NCBI GenBank assembly: GCA_044226655.1
Contig: JBGAGO010000002.1
Coordinates: forward strand, 310,001-374,000
Direction of reading: 5' to 3'
DNA from: JBEVOS01 sp044226655
Lineage (GTDB): Bacteria; Pseudomonadota; Alphaproteobacteria; Caulobacterales; Aquidulcibacteraceae
DNA: 64,000 nucleotides
Within the stretch, counting starts at the first letter, position 1; the number at the start of each line of letters is the position of its first letter. The notes beneath the pieces are model-generated. The model did not search any database. It was not told the origin of the DNA and worked only from the letters and a program-made list of their open reading frames with translations. Both the position numbers and the translations under genes were made by a program. Positions 11,747-20,480 of this stretch are shown here, one piece after another.

Positions 11747-12367
11747 ATGATCTTCTATGGCGAAAACAATCCGGCGCCCAATCCGCGGCGCGTGCGCATT
11801 TTCATCGCCGAGAAAGGCATTCCACTCGCCCAGACGCGCGTCGCGATGACGAAGCGTGAGCACAAGAGCCCGGAGCACATGGCGCGCAATTCGCTCGGCC
11901 AGCTGCCGACGCTGGAATTGGATGACGGCACGTTCCTCTCGGAGAGCGTCTCCATCTGCCGCTATCTCGAAGGGCTCTATCCGGAGAAGCCGCTGTTCGG
12001 GCGCGACGCCAAGCATGCGGCGCTGATCGATATGTGGATCCGGCGCGTCGAGCTGCGCATCATGCAGCCGGTCGGCATGTTCTGGGTGCACGCCCACCCG
12101 ATCACGGCGCGCCTGCATGCGCAGGAATACAAGAATTTCGGCGAGTTCAATAGAAGCATCTACGCCAACGCCCTGCGCTGGTTCGACAAGGAATTGTCCG
12201 GCCATAGCTTCGTCGCCGGCGAAGAATTCACCATGGCCGACATCATCGCGCTGACGACGATCGATTTCGCCAGCTTCACCGGCCTTGAGATCGCGCCGGA
12301 AAACGAAAGCGTGCACGCTTGGCACAAGCGCGTTTCCGCGCGGCCGAGCGCCGATGCGGATGGCTAG
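11747..12367 (+). CDS. Glutathione S-transferase family protein
   Basis: 206 residues. The N-terminal thioredoxin-fold domain (1-80) begins MIFYGENNPAPNPRRVRIF and holds the cis-proline segment GQLPTLELDDG and the glutathione gamma-Glu-binding SESVSICRYLE. The C-terminal helical domain includes SFVAGEEFTMADIIAL. It is a cytosolic detoxification or thiol-transfer enzyme of unknown substrate. Its stop overlaps that of convergent leuB by 4 bases. It is distinct from the YghU-type GST at the left edge. Confidence 0.92.
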   Translation: MIFYGENNPAPNPRRVRIFIAEKGIPLAQTRVAMTKREHKSPEHMARNSLGQLPTLELDDGTFLSESVSICRYLEGLYPEKPLFGRDAKHAALIDMWIRRVELRIMQPVGMFWVHAHPITARLHAQEYKNFGEFNRSIYANALRWFDKELSGHSFVAGEEFTMADIIALTTIDFASFTGLEIAPENESVHAWHKRVSARPSADADG

Positions 12368-13419
12368 AGCGCGGCGATCACCGCGTCCGCCATCGCGTCC
12401 GTCTTCATCGCGCCGCCAATGTCGGGCGTGCGCGCGCCTTCGTTCAGCGCGCGCGTGACCGCGGCGAAAATCCGATCCGCCAGATCGGGCCGCCCGAACG
12501 ACCAGCGGAACGCCATTTCGAGCGACAGGATCGACGCCAGCGGATTGGCGACGCCTTTGCCCGCGATATCCGGCGCCGAACCGTGGATGGGTTCGTAGAG
12601 GCCCGGCGCGCCGGCCGCGCCCAACGCCGCGGACGGCAGCATGCCCAGCGAGCCCGTGAGCTGCGCGGCCTCATCGGAAAGAATGTCGCCGAACAGATTG
12701 TCCGTCACGATCACGTCGAATTGCGTCGGCCGGCGCACCAGCTGCATCGCAGCGTTATCCGCCAGCATGTGCTCCAGCTCGACATCCGGGAATTCGCGCT
12801 TGTGCAGCGCGGTCACTACCTCGCGCCACAGAAAGCCCGTTTCCATCACATTGGATTTTTCCGCGGAGGTGACCTTGTTGCGGCGCTTGCGCGCCAGCTC
12901 GAACGCCACGCGCGAGACACGCTCGATCTCCTCGGTCGTGTAAACCTGCGTGTCGATTCCGCGCTTTTGGCCGTTCGCAAGCGTCTCCACGCCGCGCGGT
13001 TCGCCGAAATAGACCCCGCCCGTCAGTTCGCGCACGATCATGATGTCGAGCCCGGCCACCACCTCCCGCTTCAGCGTGGAGGCGTCCGCCAGCGCCTCGA
13101 AGCAGAGCGCGGGCCGCAGATTGGCGAACACCTGCATTTCTTTGCGCAAGCGCAGCAGCCCCGCTTCCGGGCGCTTGTCGCGCGGAACATCTGCAAAGCG
13201 CGGCCCGCCGACGGCGCCCATCAGCACCGCGTCTGACGCCAGCGCGCGCTTCACGGTCGCGTCCGAAATCGGCGCGCCTTCCTTTTCGTAGGCGATTCCG
13301 CCCAAGAGCGCCTCGCCGACTTCGATCTCATTGGTGAGCGCGGCGCACACCCGGCGCGCCTGCTCGGTCACCTCCGGTCCGATCCCATCGCCCGGCAACA
13401 GCAACAATGTTTTGGACAT
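12364..13419 (-). CDS. leuB: 3-Isopropylmalate dehydrogenase
   Basis: 351 residues. It oxidatively decarboxylates 3-isopropylmalate to the 2-oxoisocaproate precursor with NAD in leucine synthesis. Recognisable parts are LLLPGDGIGPEV, MGAVGGPRF, the ELTGGVYFGEPRG loop, and the metal/NAD segments LFGDILSDEAA and YEPIHGSAPDIAGKG. The ATG overlaps the stop of the upstream ABM gene (TGATG), implying translational coupling. It is the last gene of a minus-strand leu cluster. Confidence 0.97.
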   Translation of the reverse strand: MSKTLLLLPGDGIGPEVTEQARRVCAALTNEIEVGEALLGGIAYEKEGAPISDATVKRALASDAVLMGAVGGPRFADVPRDKRPEAGLLRLRKEMQVFANLRPALCFEALADASTLKREVVAGLDIMIVRELTGGVYFGEPRGVETLANGQKRGIDTQVYTTEEIERVSRVAFELARKRRNKVTSAEKSNVMETGFLWREVVTALHKREFPDVELEHMLADNAAMQLVRRPTQFDVIVTDNLFGDILSDEAAQLTGSLGMLPSAALGAAGAPGLYEPIHGSAPDIAGKGVANPLASILSLEMAFRWSFGRPDLADRIFAAVTRALNEGARTPDIGGAMKTDAMADAVIAAL

Positions 13420-13718
13420 CAAACCTCTCGCGACGCGGCGACTTCATAGAGCGTGATCTGGCGATCGCCGATGCCGGCCTCGGTCCAGCTTGCGCGCCAG
13501 GCCGCGAAATGCGGCGCGGCGCGGTGAAAGTCCACCGCTGCCTGATCCCGATAGACCTCGAAAATGCGCACCAGATGATCGTCCAGCGCGTCGAACGCGA
13601 AAGAATAGCCGACGCAGCCCGGCTCCGCGCGCGTCGCGCGCACCATCGCCTGCATCACCGGCAGCGCATCCGCGCGCTTGCCGGGCGCAATGCGCACGCT
13701 GCCCGCGAGAATGATCAT
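13419..13718 (-). CDS. Antibiotic biosynthesis monooxygenase (ABM)-fold protein
   Basis: 99 residues, a complete small dimeric ferredoxin-like ABM domain. It starts MIILAGSVRIAPGKRADALP and has TRAEPGCVGYSF, the segment EVYRDQAAVDFH and AAPHFAAW, as in YgiN-like quinol monooxygenases and haem-degrading relatives. It sits between leuD and leuB and is coupled to leuB by a 1-base overlap. The ribosome site (GGAGGGAG) appears to come from the edge of the adjacent repeat element. The substrate is unknown. Confidence 0.85.
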   Translation of the reverse strand: MIILAGSVRIAPGKRADALPVMQAMVRATRAEPGCVGYSFAFDALDDHLVRIFEVYRDQAAVDFHRAAPHFAAWRASWTEAGIGDRQITLYEVAASREV

Positions 13719-13730
13719 GCGTAACGCTCC

Positions 13731-13860
13731 CTCCTCCCCCGTTTACGGGGGAGGTGTCGCCGCAGGCGACGGAGGGGGCGGCCCCGTACGCCAACGCAGG
13801 TGGATTGTTCGCCCCCTCAGTCATCCCTGCGGGATGACAGCTCCCCCGCTCGCGGGGGAG
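13731..13860. repeat. Inverted-repeat element, copy 1 (leuD/ABM gap)
   Basis: Left end CTCCTCCCCCGTTTACGGGG then GGAGGGGGCG; right end CGCCCCCTCAG then CTCCCCCGCTCGCGGGGGAG. Each end forms a C/G hairpin and the ends are inverted relative to each other. The element lies within the leu operon, between leuD and the ABM gene. Confidence 0.8.
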
Positions 13861-13870
13861 CAATGAAGTT

Positions 13871-14476
13871 TCATCGCCGCCACGGCGCGCCGATGCGCCG
13901 CTTCTCCTCGAAGGCTGCGATCTCCTTGCCGCGCTTCAGCGTCATGCCGATATCGTCGAGCCCTTCCAGCAGTTTCTGCTTGCGGCCCGGATCGATCTCG
14001 AAGCGATATTCGGCGCCGGAGGGCGAGACCACGACCTGCTTGGCGAGATCGACGCTGAATTTGTGATTGGCGCCGCGCGCCTCATCGAGCAGCCGCTCGA
14101 CATCGGCTTGATCGAGCACCAAAGGCAGAATGCCGTTGTTGAAGCAATTGCCGTAGAAAATGTCGGCGAAGCTCGATGCGATCACGCAGGTGATGCCGAA
14201 ATCCGCCAGCGCCCAGGGCGCGTGCTCGCGCGAGGAGCCACAGCCGAAATTCGGCCCCGCGATCAGAATCTGCGCGCCCTGATATTCCGGCTTATGCAGC
14301 ACGAAATCCTCGATGAAATCGCCGTCCTTGTCGAAGCGCATGTCGTAGAACAGGCCCTTGGCGAGGCCGGTGCGCTCGACAGTGGCGAGGAATTGCTTCG
14401 GGATGATCTGATCGGTGTCGATGTTGGCGATCGGCAAGGGCGCCGCGACCGCCGTGATCTGCGTAAAAGGCTTCAT
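13871..14476 (-). CDS. leuD: 3-Isopropylmalate dehydratase small subunit
   Basis: 201 residues. LeuD pairs with LeuC to isomerise 2-isopropylmalate to 3-isopropylmalate. Diagnostic stretches are NIDTDQIIPKQFL near residue 20, GCGSSREHAPWAL near residue 75, and FYGNCFNNGILPL. It is 1 base downstream of the VOC-family gene in the same operon. The downstream edge abuts an inverted-repeat element that separates it from the ABM and leuB genes. Confidence 0.97.
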   Translation of the reverse strand: MKPFTQITAVAAPLPIANIDTDQIIPKQFLATVERTGLAKGLFYDMRFDKDGDFIEDFVLHKPEYQGAQILIAGPNFGCGSSREHAPWALADFGITCVIASSFADIFYGNCFNNGILPLVLDQADVERLLDEARGANHKFSVDLAKQVVVSPSGAEYRFEIDPGRKQKLLEGLDDIGMTLKRGKEIAAFEEKRRIGAPWRR

Positions 14477-14477
14477 C

Positions 14478-15323
14478 TCAATCCCGTTCCGGCGAGGGCT
14501 GTAGCATCAAGGTGGGAACCCCGCACGTGCGGTCGCGCACGGTGAAGACGTTCGTGCCGGGCTTTCGCCCCACGCGCACCTCGGACACATTGAAGCCCGC
14601 CGCCGCGAGCCGCACCCGCGCCGCCGCCGCATCCTTCACGCGCCAGGTCATGCCCCAGAGCTTGTCCGGCTCGTCATTGGCTTCAAGCTTCAGATTGGAC
14701 GCGACCTCCACGATCATGTCGCCGCAGCGGAAGAACATGAGGCGCGAGCCCCAATCCGGATTGGTGCGGTCGAGCGCCATATCCAGATCTAGGCGCCCGC
14801 CATAGAGCGCCGCCGCGCGTTCGGGATGGCGCGTCTGCACCACGATATGGTCCATCGCGAACACGCCGCCATCGCTGATCGTCGCCGATTTCTGCCGGTT
14901 CTTCTTCATCTCCAGAAAGAACAGCCGCGGCCCGAACGTCGCCGCCGTCGCGCGCGTGCGCTTCCATGTCACCTTCGCGCCGCTCTCCGCATCGACGCTT
15001 TCGGCGTCGACGATCGGCTCAGGCTCAAGCCCCAGCCGCGCCAGCCGCCGATGCGTCTGCGCAATGTCCTCCACGCGGAAGCTCAAGCTCGATATGCCCT
15101 CGCCCTGTGCATCGAGCGCCGCGCGCACGCGCTCGCCCAGCCCGCCCTCATGCGTCGCCGCCATCAATTCGAGCGACGTGTTGTCGAGCGTAAAGAGCAC
15201 CGTCTCCGCGCCCGCATCCTTCGTCCGCCAGGCCGGCGCGCGCGCGAACAGCGCCTGATAATCCGCAACCGCCGCCGGCAAATCCTTCACCAGCAGCACG
15301 ACGTGATCGAGCGCCGTGATCAT
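14478..15323 (-). CDS. VOC-superfamily (glyoxalase-like) protein between leuC and leuD
   Basis: 281 residues with two VOC-type halves: ALDHVVLLVKDLPAAVADY at the N-terminus, and MDHIVVQTRHPERAAALYG near residue 145. The paired beta-alpha-beta-beta-beta modules usually form one metal site that acts on small carbonyl or aromatic compounds; the exact family resembles the glyoxalase-like domain proteins. The ATG overlaps the leuC stop (ATGA), and the gene ends 1 base before leuD, so it is built into the leucine operon. Its role there is unknown. Confidence 0.85.
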   Translation of the reverse strand: MITALDHVVLLVKDLPAAVADYQALFARAPAWRTKDAGAETVLFTLDNTSLELMAATHEGGLGERVRAALDAQGEGISSLSFRVEDIAQTHRRLARLGLEPEPIVDAESVDAESGAKVTWKRTRATAATFGPRLFFLEMKKNRQKSATISDGGVFAMDHIVVQTRHPERAAALYGGRLDLDMALDRTNPDWGSRLMFFRCGDMIVEVASNLKLEANDEPDKLWGMTWRVKDAAAARVRLAAAGFNVSEVRVGRKPGTNVFTVRDRTCGVPTLMLQPSPERD

Positions 15324-16732
15324 GTGAGCCTCCGCACATCCGTGAGCGCGCCGGTGATCGCCGCGGCCGCCGCCATCGCCGGGCTCATCAGATGGGTGCG
15401 CGCGCCGCGGCCCTGGCGGCCCTCGAAATTGCGGTTGCTCGTGCTCGCTACACGCTCGCCCGGCGCGGCGATATCGGGGTTCATGCCGAGGCACATCGAG
15501 CAGCCCGGCTCGCGCCATTCGAAGCCCGCATCCTTGAATACGATGTCGAGCCCTTCTTCCTCGGCCTGATAGCGCACCAGGCCTGAGCCGGGCACCACCA
15601 TGGCGCGCACGCCGGCGGCCACGCGCTTGCCGCGCACGATCGCCGCCGCTGCGCGCAAATCCTCGATCCGCGAATTGGTGCACGAGCCGATGAACACGCG
15701 CTGCACGGCCAAGCCTTCCAAAGGCTGGCCGGCTTCAAGGCCCATATATTTGAGCGCGCGCCGCGCCGTCTCGGCCTTCACGGGATCGCCCAGCGCATCG
15801 GGATCGGGAACGCCCGCGCCGATCTCCGCCACCTGCTCGGGATTGGTGCCCCATGTGACCGTCGGCGATAGCGCGCTGCAATCGATCTCGATCACCGAAT
15901 CCCAATGCGCATCCGGATCGGAATTGAGCGTCTTCCAATAGAGCAGCGCCTCCTGCCAGGCCCCGCCCTTCGGCGAGGACGGCCGCCCCATCAGATAGGC
16001 GAAGGTCTTTTCATCGGGCGCCACGAGGCCCGCACGCGCGCCCGCCTCGATCGACATGTTGCAGATGGTCATGCGCGCTTCCATCGAAAGGCTCTTCAGC
16101 GCCTCGCCCGCATATTCGATCACATAGCCCGTGCCGCCGCCCGTGCCGATCCTTCCGATCAGCGCGAGCACCATGTCCTTCGCGGTCACGCCCGGCGCCA
16201 GCGCGCCCTCGAACGCCACGCGCATGTTCTTGGCCTTGCGCGCACGCAAGCTTTGCGTGGCGAGCACGTGTTCGACCTCGCTGGTGCCGATGCCGAAGGC
16301 GAGCGCGCCGAACGCGCCATGTGTCGAGGTGTGGCTGTCGCCGCACACGATCGTCAGTCCCGGCTGCGTGCGTCCCTGCTCGGGACCGATGACGTGCACG
16401 ATGCCATTGCGCACATCGCCCATCGGAAAGAACTCGATGCCGTTTTCGGCGACGTTCTTCGTGAGCGTCTCAAGCTGCAGCCGCGCCTCGGGATCCTTCA
16501 CGCCGGCGAGGCCCGCGGCTTGGTTCTCCGTCGGCGTGTTGTGATCGGCCACGGCGAGCGTCAGATCGGGCCGGCGCACCTTGCGGCCCGCCACGCGCAG
16601 CCCCGCGAACGCCTGCGGCGTCGTCACCTCATGGATGAGGTGCAAATCGATATAAAGCAGCGCCGACCCGTCGGCCTCGTCGGCGACCAGGTGCGCGTCC
16701 CAAATCTTGTCGTAGAGGGTCTTGCCGGGCAT
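15320..16732 (-). CDS. leuC: 3-Isopropylmalate dehydratase large subunit
   Basis: 470 residues from the ATG giving MPGKTLYDKIWDAHLV, which matches the family N-terminus; an upstream start at 16768 is less likely. An aconitase-type enzyme with a [4Fe-4S] cluster: GDSHTSTHGAFGALAFGIGT, FIGSCTNSRIEDLRAAA and CSMCLGMNPD supply substrate and cluster contacts, including cysteines at the last two motifs. It is the first leu gene in the operon. Confidence 0.97.
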   Translation of the reverse strand: MPGKTLYDKIWDAHLVADEADGSALLYIDLHLIHEVTTPQAFAGLRVAGRKVRRPDLTLAVADHNTPTENQAAGLAGVKDPEARLQLETLTKNVAENGIEFFPMGDVRNGIVHVIGPEQGRTQPGLTIVCGDSHTSTHGAFGALAFGIGTSEVEHVLATQSLRARKAKNMRVAFEGALAPGVTAKDMVLALIGRIGTGGGTGYVIEYAGEALKSLSMEARMTICNMSIEAGARAGLVAPDEKTFAYLMGRPSSPKGGAWQEALLYWKTLNSDPDAHWDSVIEIDCSALSPTVTWGTNPEQVAEIGAGVPDPDALGDPVKAETARRALKYMGLEAGQPLEGLAVQRVFIGSCTNSRIEDLRAAAAIVRGKRVAAGVRAMVVPGSGLVRYQAEEEGLDIVFKDAGFEWREPGCSMCLGMNPDIAAPGERVASTSNRNFEGRQGRGARTHLMSPAMAAAAAITGALTDVRRLT

Positions 16733-16758
16733 CGGCGGGATGTAGGGCCTTGGGCCGC

Positions 16759-17229
16759 TCAATCGCAACCGTCGCGCTGGCCGTCGAACAGGACGAGACT
16801 ATCCTCCGGCGCGGGGCCGGCGCGGTAGACGAAGCGCAAATGGTCCGCGCTGGCGTGGATTTCCATCCAGTCATCGCCCTCGCCCAGGCTGGCGCCATCG
16901 CCGAACACCATCCGCCGGCACGGCGGCCCATGCGGCTCCTCGATCTGGCACGCCGCCCAGCCGAAGCGCTCCCGCTCGCCCCCGGTCGGATCGAGATCGA
17001 AGCGCAGCGCTGTGGGGGCCTCGCCTGGCGCGTAGGTCAGCAGATCGCCGCGCCAGCCGCTTTCGCCCTGTTTTGGAAACCAGCGCATGGTGAGCGTGTC
17101 CGCGCCCCGCCGCTCGATCCAGCAGCCGCGCAGCGCCGCCGGCGGCGCGGCGGCGTCCGCCGCAACGCTCGCGCAGGCGGCTAAACCGGCGATTGACGCC
17201 GCGATCCCGGAAGCGCGAAACTGGCGCAT
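16759..17229 (-). CDS. Small putative lipoprotein
   Basis: 156 residues. The N-terminus is a short basic and hydrophobic signal ending in a lipobox-like LAAC (cysteine near residue 19), suggesting a lipid-anchored periplasmic protein. The mature part begins with a segment LRGCWIERRGADTLTMRW, reminiscent of small beta-barrel domains found in uncharacterised lipoproteins. I do not recognise a specific family. It is 26 bases upstream of leuC on the same strand and may share its promoter. Confidence 0.65.
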   Translation of the reverse strand: MRQFRASGIAASIAGLAACASVAADAAAPPAALRGCWIERRGADTLTMRWFPKQGESGWRGDLLTYAPGEAPTALRFDLDPTGGERERFGWAACQIEEPHGPPCRRMVFGDGASLGEGDDWMEIHASADHLRFVYRAGPAPEDSLVLFDGQRDGCD

Positions 17230-17243
17230 CAGAGGAGACTCCC

Positions 17244-17840
17244 ATGGCTGACGGCGAACACGGCCCCCGCGCGAAATTCAACGCCATGGCGGACGGCACG
17301 CAAGAAGATTGGATGATCATCGGCGCGGCCGCGGCGCAGTTCAATAAGAACCGCGTCAAGCGCATCGTCGATCATCTGATGCTGCTCGACGGCGATTTCG
17401 GCGGCTATCCGGTCGATCGGCTCACCCATTCGCTGCAATCGGCCACGCTCGCCTTCAAGGACGGCATGGACGAGGAATATGTCGTGTGCGCGCTGCTGCA
17501 CGACATCGGCGACACGCTCGCCTCCGCCAATCACGCCGAGCTCGGCGCCACGATCTTGAAGCCCTACGTGTCCGAGCAGAACCATTGGATGCTCGAAAAC
17601 CACGGCATCTTCCAAGGCTATTACTTCTTCCACTATCTCGGGCTCGACCGCGACATGCGCGAGCAATATCGCGGCCACCCGAATTTCGAATACACGGCCC
17701 GCTTCTGCCATCGCCACGATCAGAACGCGTTCGATCCGAATTACGAGCACATGCCGCTCGAAGCCTTCCTGCCGATGATGGAGCGCCTCTTCGCCGTGCC
17801 GAAGCGCTCAATTTACATGCGGGAGAAGGCGAAGGCCTAA
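17244..17840 (+). CDS. HD-domain phosphohydrolase-like protein
   Basis: 198 residues from an ATG preceded by GAGGAG. The HD motif is seen as HSLQSATLAF and CALLHDIGD, with a further His-rich segment (ARFCHRHDQNAF) that may complete the metal site. Related small HD proteins are proposed phosphohydrolases; the substrate is unknown. It is divergent from the leu operon and followed 39 bases later by the membrane nuclease gene. Confidence 0.82.
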   Translation: MADGEHGPRAKFNAMADGTQEDWMIIGAAAAQFNKNRVKRIVDHLMLLDGDFGGYPVDRLTHSLQSATLAFKDGMDEEYVVCALLHDIGDTLASANHAELGATILKPYVSEQNHWMLENHGIFQGYYFFHYLGLDRDMREQYRGHPNFEYTARFCHRHDQNAFDPNYEHMPLEAFLPMMERLFAVPKRSIYMREKAKA

Positions 17841-17879
17841 CCGCTCGCAACACCGCGCGCAGCCACAGGGGGAAGCTGC

Positions 17880-18881
17880 ATGCCCAATCTCGACGCCAAT
17901 TGGGCCTACGGTTTCCTGGCCGCAGCGCTGCTTCTCTTTCTGCTGAGCACGCGCCAATTCGCGCTCGTCGCCCGCGCCGCGATCTGGCTGGTGGGCGCCG
18001 CCCTCCTCGCCTGCGCCGCCATCGCCGTGCTGGGCGATCCTCTGCACTTTGGGCTTCTGCGTGTCGCGGAGGACGTCTCGACGCGCGGGGCGCAAAGCGT
18101 TCTCAGCGTTTCACTGGCGGAAAACTGGCGCACGATCGGCGCGGCCATCGTGCCGATGTTCGATGTTTTTCTGATCATCGCGACGGTCCTGGCGCTTATC
18201 GCGCTGATCGCGTTCACGCCGGGCGAAGCCGTTGAACGCCTGGTGCGTCCCTTGCTCCTCATCGTGATCGGCGCAGCGCTCGGCGGCTTTCTCGCGCTGT
18301 CCATCGTTTCGGTCGGCCTTGGCGGCGCGCCTGACCGGCGCGCTTACGCCGCGATCTTGACGCCGGACGACATCATCGACGGCGACACGTTGCGCATCGG
18401 CGCAACCAGCCTGCGGCTCTGGGGCGTCGATGCGCCCGAGCATGATCAGCTCTGCGTGCCTGCACGCGGATCGCCGGCGCCATGCGGTGAGGAGGCGAAG
18501 CAGCATCTGATCCGTCTCACTGAGACCAAATTGGTGCTGTGCTATCCGCCGCCCGATCGCGCCCAGGCCGATGCGCTCAAGCGCACCTTTGGCCGGCCGA
18601 TCGTCACCTGCGTCGTGCGATCAGGAACGGGCGGCGACATCGATATCGCCCACCAAATGGTTCTCGACGGATATGCCGATATCTATCGCGAAAACGGCCG
18701 CGCCAAATTTCCTGACTACGCGGCCGAATGGGAGCAGGCGCACACGACCCAAACGAACCTCTGGACGCTGTGTACGCTAACGCCCGAGGCCTGGCGTGAC
18801 TCTTCAAGCCGCAAAGCGTTTCTCGACGGCCAGCCAAATCCGAACGACTTGCTGCATGACTGCGTCGATGGCGACAGCTAA
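17880..18881 (+). CDS. Membrane-anchored staphylococcal-nuclease-like protein
   Basis: 333 residues. The N-terminal half has about four membrane helices (residues about 10-160, including AAALLLFLLSTRQFALVA and LLLIVIGAALGGFLALSIV). The C-terminal half is an SNase (thermonuclease) domain: IIDGDTLRIGATSLRLWGVD with the start APEHDQLC, later GGDIDIAHQMVLDGYADI. The active-site Asp and Arg positions appear present. The domain order is unusual and suggests a nuclease tethered at the inner membrane, probably facing the periplasm, but topology is inferred. Its stop overlaps that of dapF. Confidence 0.8.
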   Translation: MPNLDANWAYGFLAAALLLFLLSTRQFALVARAAIWLVGAALLACAAIAVLGDPLHFGLLRVAEDVSTRGAQSVLSVSLAENWRTIGAAIVPMFDVFLIIATVLALIALIAFTPGEAVERLVRPLLLIVIGAALGGFLALSIVSVGLGGAPDRRAYAAILTPDDIIDGDTLRIGATSLRLWGVDAPEHDQLCVPARGSPAPCGEEAKQHLIRLTETKLVLCYPPPDRAQADALKRTFGRPIVTCVVRSGTGGDIDIAHQMVLDGYADIYRENGRAKFPDYAAEWEQAHTTQTNLWTLCTLTPEAWRDSSSRKAFLDGQPNPNDLLHDCVDGDS

Positions 18882-19702
18882 GCCGTCAACTCCCCGCCAC
18901 CTTCCACTTCCACAGGCCCCGTCATCAGCACGCGGTCATCGCCCGCACGCCAATCGATCTGGAGCGCGCCGCCGTCGACGATGACTTCGGCCTTGCGCGC
19001 CGCGCGGCCCTGACGATGCGCCGCCACCACCGCCGCGCAGGCGCCCGTGCCGCACGCCTTCGTCAGGCCCGCGCCGCGCTCCCATACGCGCACGCGCAGC
19101 TTGTCGCTCGCCAGCACCTGCACGAAGCCGACATTGACGCCCTGCGGGAAGAACGGATCGGTCTCCACGCGCGGTCCGATCGCGCGGATGGGCGCGGTCT
19201 CGACGTCATCGACGAAGAACACGACATGCGGATTGCCCATGTTCACCGCGCCAGGGCCATCGAGCACGATGAGGCCCGCGTCGAACGAATAGTCCAGCTT
19301 CACGGTGTCCATGGCGCGCGCGATCGGGATTTCCTCCCAGCGCAGCAGCGGCGAGCCCATATCGATTTCGACCAGATGCGCGCCGCGCCGCGCCGCGTGC
19401 AAGAGGCCCGCGGGGCTCTCGATGCGCGCCTGATCGCGCCCGCTTTCCTCCATCAGCAGCCAGCCGATGCAGCGCGCGGCGTTGCCGCAGGCTTCGACCT
19501 CGCCGCCATCGGCGTTCCAGATGCGCATGAAGGCGTCGCCCCGGATCGAGCGTTCGAGCGCGATCACCTGGTCGCAACCCACGCCCTCGTCCCGGTCGGC
19601 GATCCTGGCAGCCTGCGCCGGGCTGAGCGGCAGCGCCCCGTGCGCCCGCGCATCCAGGATCACGAAATCGTTGCCGCAGCCGTTCATCTTGAAATAGCGC
19701 AT
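18878..19702 (-). CDS. dapF: Diaminopimelate epimerase
   Basis: 274 residues. It interconverts LL- and meso-diaminopimelate for lysine and peptidoglycan synthesis. It has the family start MRYFKMNGCGNDFVILDAR, the first catalytic cysteine in EACGNAARC and the second in KACGTGACA. The 3' ends of dapF and the membrane nuclease overlap by 4 bases. In many alphaproteobacteria dapF precedes mtaB-ftsY; here mtaB-ftsY is about 14 kb away. Confidence 0.96.
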   Translation of the reverse strand: MRYFKMNGCGNDFVILDARAHGALPLSPAQAARIADRDEGVGCDQVIALERSIRGDAFMRIWNADGGEVEACGNAARCIGWLLMEESGRDQARIESPAGLLHAARRGAHLVEIDMGSPLLRWEEIPIARAMDTVKLDYSFDAGLIVLDGPGAVNMGNPHVVFFVDDVETAPIRAIGPRVETDPFFPQGVNVGFVQVLASDKLRVRVWERGAGLTKACGTGACAAVVAAHRQGRAARKAEVIVDGGALQIDWRAGDDRVLMTGPVEVEGGGELTA

Positions 19703-19726
19703 ATCCGCTGATGTAAGGCGGTTCCC

Positions 19727-20134
19727 TCAGCCCGCAAAGCGCATGTTGGCGGTGGACCAAATTGGCACGCCCACGCCGAAAAAATCCCTGTCGCGCGTCC
19801 ACACCGCGCCATCGAGCGCCAAAGCGGCGGCCAGAACCGGCGCATCCGGCGCGGCGCGCGCGTGCAGCCGCAGACGCGCGGCATCCAGGAAGTCCGCATG
19901 TGCGCCGGCGGCGATGACGGTCAGGTCCTGCAGCGCCAGCACAAGCGCGGCTTCGGCCTCGTCGACCGCGATTCCCAGGCGCCCGGTGAGCACGCGCCGG
20001 GCTTCCACAACCTGCTCTTCGGGAATCAAAAGCAGGACATCGCGATCGAGCGCGTCATCCATCGCAGCACGGACGGTCACGCCCAACACCGCCGACAACA
20101 CGATGTTGGCGTCCACGACGACCAGCGCCGACAT
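19727..20134 (-). CDS. PIN-domain ribonuclease, putative toxin
   Basis: 135 residues. The PIN acidic set is present: Asp8 in VVVDANIVLSAVLG, Glu39/40/44 in PEEQVVEARR, Asp97 in APDAPVLAAAL, and Asp115/117 in WTRDRDFFG. PIN toxins (VapC-like) cut RNA with Mg2+. It lies 3 bases downstream of a small antitoxin-like gene, forming a probable type II toxin-antitoxin pair. Both the length and the motif order are normal, so it looks intact. Confidence 0.85.
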   Translation of the reverse strand: MSALVVVDANIVLSAVLGVTVRAAMDDALDRDVLLLIPEEQVVEARRVLTGRLGIAVDEAEAALVLALQDLTVIAAGAHADFLDAARLRLHARAAPDAPVLAAALALDGAVWTRDRDFFGVGVPIWSTANMRFAG

Positions 20135-20137
20135 GCC

Positions 20138-20380
20138 TCAGTCTTCAAGATCGAGGTCGCGGCGCGCACCGACGATATCGACCCCGCGCGCCGCCAGGCG
20201 CTTGCGAAACGCCGCCAGTTCCTTGTCGCGCGCCTTGCGGTCTTCCGGCGTCGCAGCTCCACGCGCGGGCGTGTACCAGCCCACCACCTTGTTGTGGCTG
20301 GTGACGACGACCGTTTCGCGCCCATCCCGCGCGATGGCGGAAAACCTGTCGCGAAATTCCTTCACGCCCATGCGCGCCAT
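20138..20380 (-). CDS. Phd/prevent-host-death-like antitoxin
   Basis: 80 residues from an ATG with GGAGG 5 bases upstream, giving MARMGVKEFRDRFSAIARDG. That opening and the following ETVVVTSHNKVVGWYTPAR strand match Phd/YefM-type antitoxin N-termini, which dimerise and bind DNA. The C-terminal part is charged and helical, as needed to wrap a toxin. It directly precedes the PIN gene, and such operons are normally autorepressed by the antitoxin-toxin complex. Confidence 0.78.
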   Translation of the reverse strand: MARMGVKEFRDRFSAIARDGRETVVVTSHNKVVGWYTPARGAATPEDRKARDKELAAFRKRLAARGVDIVGARRDLDLED

Positions 20381-20480
20381 TTGAGCCTCCGCGTTCAAAT
20401 ATGTCACCATGGTCGCCACTTTACAACACCTTCCCTCGCCCGGGCTCTTCTGCTTCGGTGCGCGCCCGACCGGAGCCCCG

